Translations under genes and position numbers: made by a program
Shown here: positions 18,105 to 18,799 of the stretch, piece by piece
Layout: each line of letters begins with the position of its first letter
Numbering within the stretch: the first letter of the stretch is position 1
Assembly: GCA_009733775.1 (NCBI GenBank)
Contig: WOGZ01000501.1
Span: forward strand, 1 to 18,799
DNA: 18,799 nucleotides
Reading direction: 5' to 3'
From: Alectoria sarmentosa
Lineage: Eukaryota; Ascomycota; Lecanoromycetes; Lecanorales; Parmeliaceae
Notes under the pieces: model-generated
The model's input: the letters and a program-made list of their open reading frames with translations, nothing else
The model's database searches: none
Told to the model about the DNA's origin: nothing

Positions 18105-18799
18105 TACATATTTTAAATAAAAAATAAAAACAAATTTATAAATTAAATGTTTAAAAAAATATAAAAAAATATAAAGTATTTATATTAATTATTAAATTAA
18201 ATATAGATAATTTTATAATAATTTTCAAAATTTTAATTTTTTTTTTAAAATATATATATAATAATAATAATATAATAAATTATAATTTTTAATATAATAA
18301 GTTAAATTAAATAAAATAAAAATTTAAAAATTTAAATAATGTTGAAAATTATAATTTTGAAATTAATATATTTAATATATTTTTATTAATATTAAAAATT
18401 ACTTAAAATATGTAAATATTAATATAAAATTTATAAATAATTAATTAAAGATTATTAAATATATAAAAGTTAAAGTTTATAAATTAGATTTATAATACTT
18501 AAGATAAATAAAGACGAAACGAATTTAAATAACGTCGATTAATCGAACTTTGCTTACTTTTATGCGTATATAATTTATTTTTATTATTATATAGAAAGCA
18601 TTTATTTAATAATTTTATTTTTAATATATTTAATCGAGTGACTCGATTATCTTTTTAATAAATCGCTTAAAATTATAATAAATAAATTGATTTCATTAAT
18701 AATTTAATTTAAAATTAAATATAATTAATTATAAGCGAAAACCTTCGATTATAAACATAAATCGATTTGTTATAAAAATTGATTTTGCGATTTATTGAT
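18105..18799. other. AT-rich isochore continued, no genes
   Basis: Same composition as the block left of the LTR element. In 18481-18660 I counted 15 plus-strand C, of which 8 are in CpG, 6 in CpT, 1 in CpA and none in CpC. A 19-nt inverted repeat TAATCGAGT-G-ACTCGATTA lies at 18631-18649. No frame is credible. The block runs off the right edge. Confidence 0.85.

Overview
The window looks like nuclear DNA from a filamentous ascomycete (Pezizomycotina). Evidence: short GT-AG introns with CTRAC-type branch sites, intron-poor housekeeping genes, a fungal-type Argonaute, and a GC-normal gene block ending abruptly in a roughly 4 kb block of extremely AT-rich DNA of the kind left by repeat-induced point mutation (RIP). 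I cannot fix the class from sequence alone.

Layout. 1-688: simple repeats and a cluster of TGAGTCA boxes. 689-1024 (+): a small hypothetical protein. 1381-1902: a TA-flanked, MITE-like inverted-repeat element. 2148-5264 (-): an intronless ER Hsp70-like chaperone (LHS1/Grp170). 5265-5739: a divergent promoter with a (GA)n tract and an 18-bp perfect palindrome. 5740-7948 (+): a histidine-phosphatase (phosphoglycerate-mutase fold) gene that I reassembled as ten exons, two of them only 14 and 17 nt. 8484-11857 (-): a five-exon Argonaute with an RGG-rich N-terminus. 13016-14746 (-): a three-exon mitochondrial phosphatidylserine decarboxylase (PSD1). About 14860-18799: an AT-rich isochore carrying one GC-normal insertion at 17042-18099, a short LTR-flanked (TRIM-like) element.

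The strongest unusual signal is in the introns. Four long introns of the phosphatase gene (138-168 nt) and one 155-nt intron of the neighbouring, oppositely transcribed Argonaute gene share three ordered sequence anchors, two of which are not splice signals. The second and third anchors lie 34-39 nt apart in all five. This is what a multicopy family of introner-like elements would look like, that is, introns that multiply as mobile units. They always lie in the sense of the host gene.

The second unusual signal is mutational. In the AT-rich block the few remaining cytosines are strongly enriched in CpG. The two LTR copies of the inserted element differ by 12 transitions and nothing else, none of them at a CpG. 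Both suggest a RIP-like process that avoids CpG.

The protein-coding genes do not form a pathway: they act in ER protein folding, an unassigned phosphatase or TFIIIC-tau55-like role, RNA silencing, and mitochondrial phosphatidylethanolamine synthesis. Argonaute and RIP are both genome-defence systems, but their proximity here is probably incidental.
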